Below are positions 5,878 to 5,925 of a DNA stretch of 5,925 nt, in pieces; within the stretch, counting starts at the first letter, position 1; each line of letters starts with the position of its first letter. The stretch comes from an uncultured Lachnospiraceae bacterium. GTDB lineage: Bacteria; Bacillota_A; Clostridia; Lachnospirales; Lachnospiraceae. The stretch lies in assembly GCA_900556645.1 (NCBI GenBank), contig USPJ01000094.1, positions 1 to 5,925 on the forward strand, in the 5' to 3' direction. Under the pieces are notes generated by a model, which saw only the letters and a program-made list of their open reading frames with translations, was not told the DNA's origin and did no database searches. Both the position numbers and the translations under genes were made by a program.

Positions 5878-5925
5878 TGGGACCTACAGGGCTCGAACCT
5901 GTGACCCTCTGCTTGTAAGGCAGAT
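5878..5925 (-). tRNA. tRNA-Val (TAC anticodon), 3' part
   Basis: The 3' two thirds of a tRNA are seen, cut by the window edge before the anticodon arm. The anticodon stem-loop is TCTGC-CTTACAA-GCAGA with anticodon TAC (Val). The variable loop is GGGTC, the T-arm ACAGG-TTCGAGC-CCTGT is perfectly paired, and the acceptor 3' strand AGGTCCC ends with discriminator A at 5878. CCA is not encoded. It is followed after 23 bases by tRNA-Met, so the two probably share one transcript. Confidence 0.9.

Overview
The window looks like a chromosomal segment of a low-to-moderate GC, anaerobic Bacillota, most likely Clostridia of the Lachnospiraceae type. This is an inference from three things: the gene order thiS-thiF-thiG-thiH-tenI with a short family-2 ThiF, the use of the oxygen-sensitive radical-SAM enzyme ThiH rather than the oxidase ThiO, and strong GGAGG-type ribosome binding sites. 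Every gene I can support lies on the minus strand, so transcription runs from high to low coordinates.

In transcription order: (1) 5925-5781, a tandem tRNA pair: the 3' part of tRNA-Val(TAC), cut by the window edge, then a complete tRNA-Met(CAT); neither encodes CCA. (2) 5761-5702, a long nested hairpin between tRNA-Met and thiS. It may be a weak terminator for the tRNA unit or a leader element. No TPP riboswitch is visible there. (3) 5679-2204, a tightly packed thiazole operon. ThiS carries sulfur, ThiF adenylates its C-terminus, ThiH cleaves tyrosine to dehydroglycine, ThiG condenses these with deoxyxylulose phosphate, and a ThiE/TenI-fold protein ends the operon. That last protein looks like the thiazole tautomerase TenI rather than a true thiamine phosphate synthase. 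Its last codons appear frameshifted. thiC, thiD and a clear thiE are not in the window.

(4) 2180-240, a YtrA-type regulatory cassette: a promoter buried in a perfect 22-bp-arm palindrome, then a GntR-family repressor, an ABC ATPase and a six-helix ABC-2 type permease, each joined to the next by a 4-base ATGA overlap. The palindrome contains AGTGTA-N13-TACACT, the operator layout I recall for Bacillus subtilis YtrA, whose operon responds to cell-wall-active antibiotics. The cassette is therefore probably autoregulated and linked to envelope stress. (5) 144-1, the first 48 codons of a secreted protein with a signal peptide, running off the window.

The most notable points are the palindromic operator/promoter, the likely one-base frameshift at the 3' end of tenI, the TenI-versus-ThiE identity of that gene, and the hairpin that stands where a TPP riboswitch might be expected. 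I see no mobile element, CRISPR array or clearly novel multi-gene system. Most of the window is recognisable housekeeping and stress-response material.
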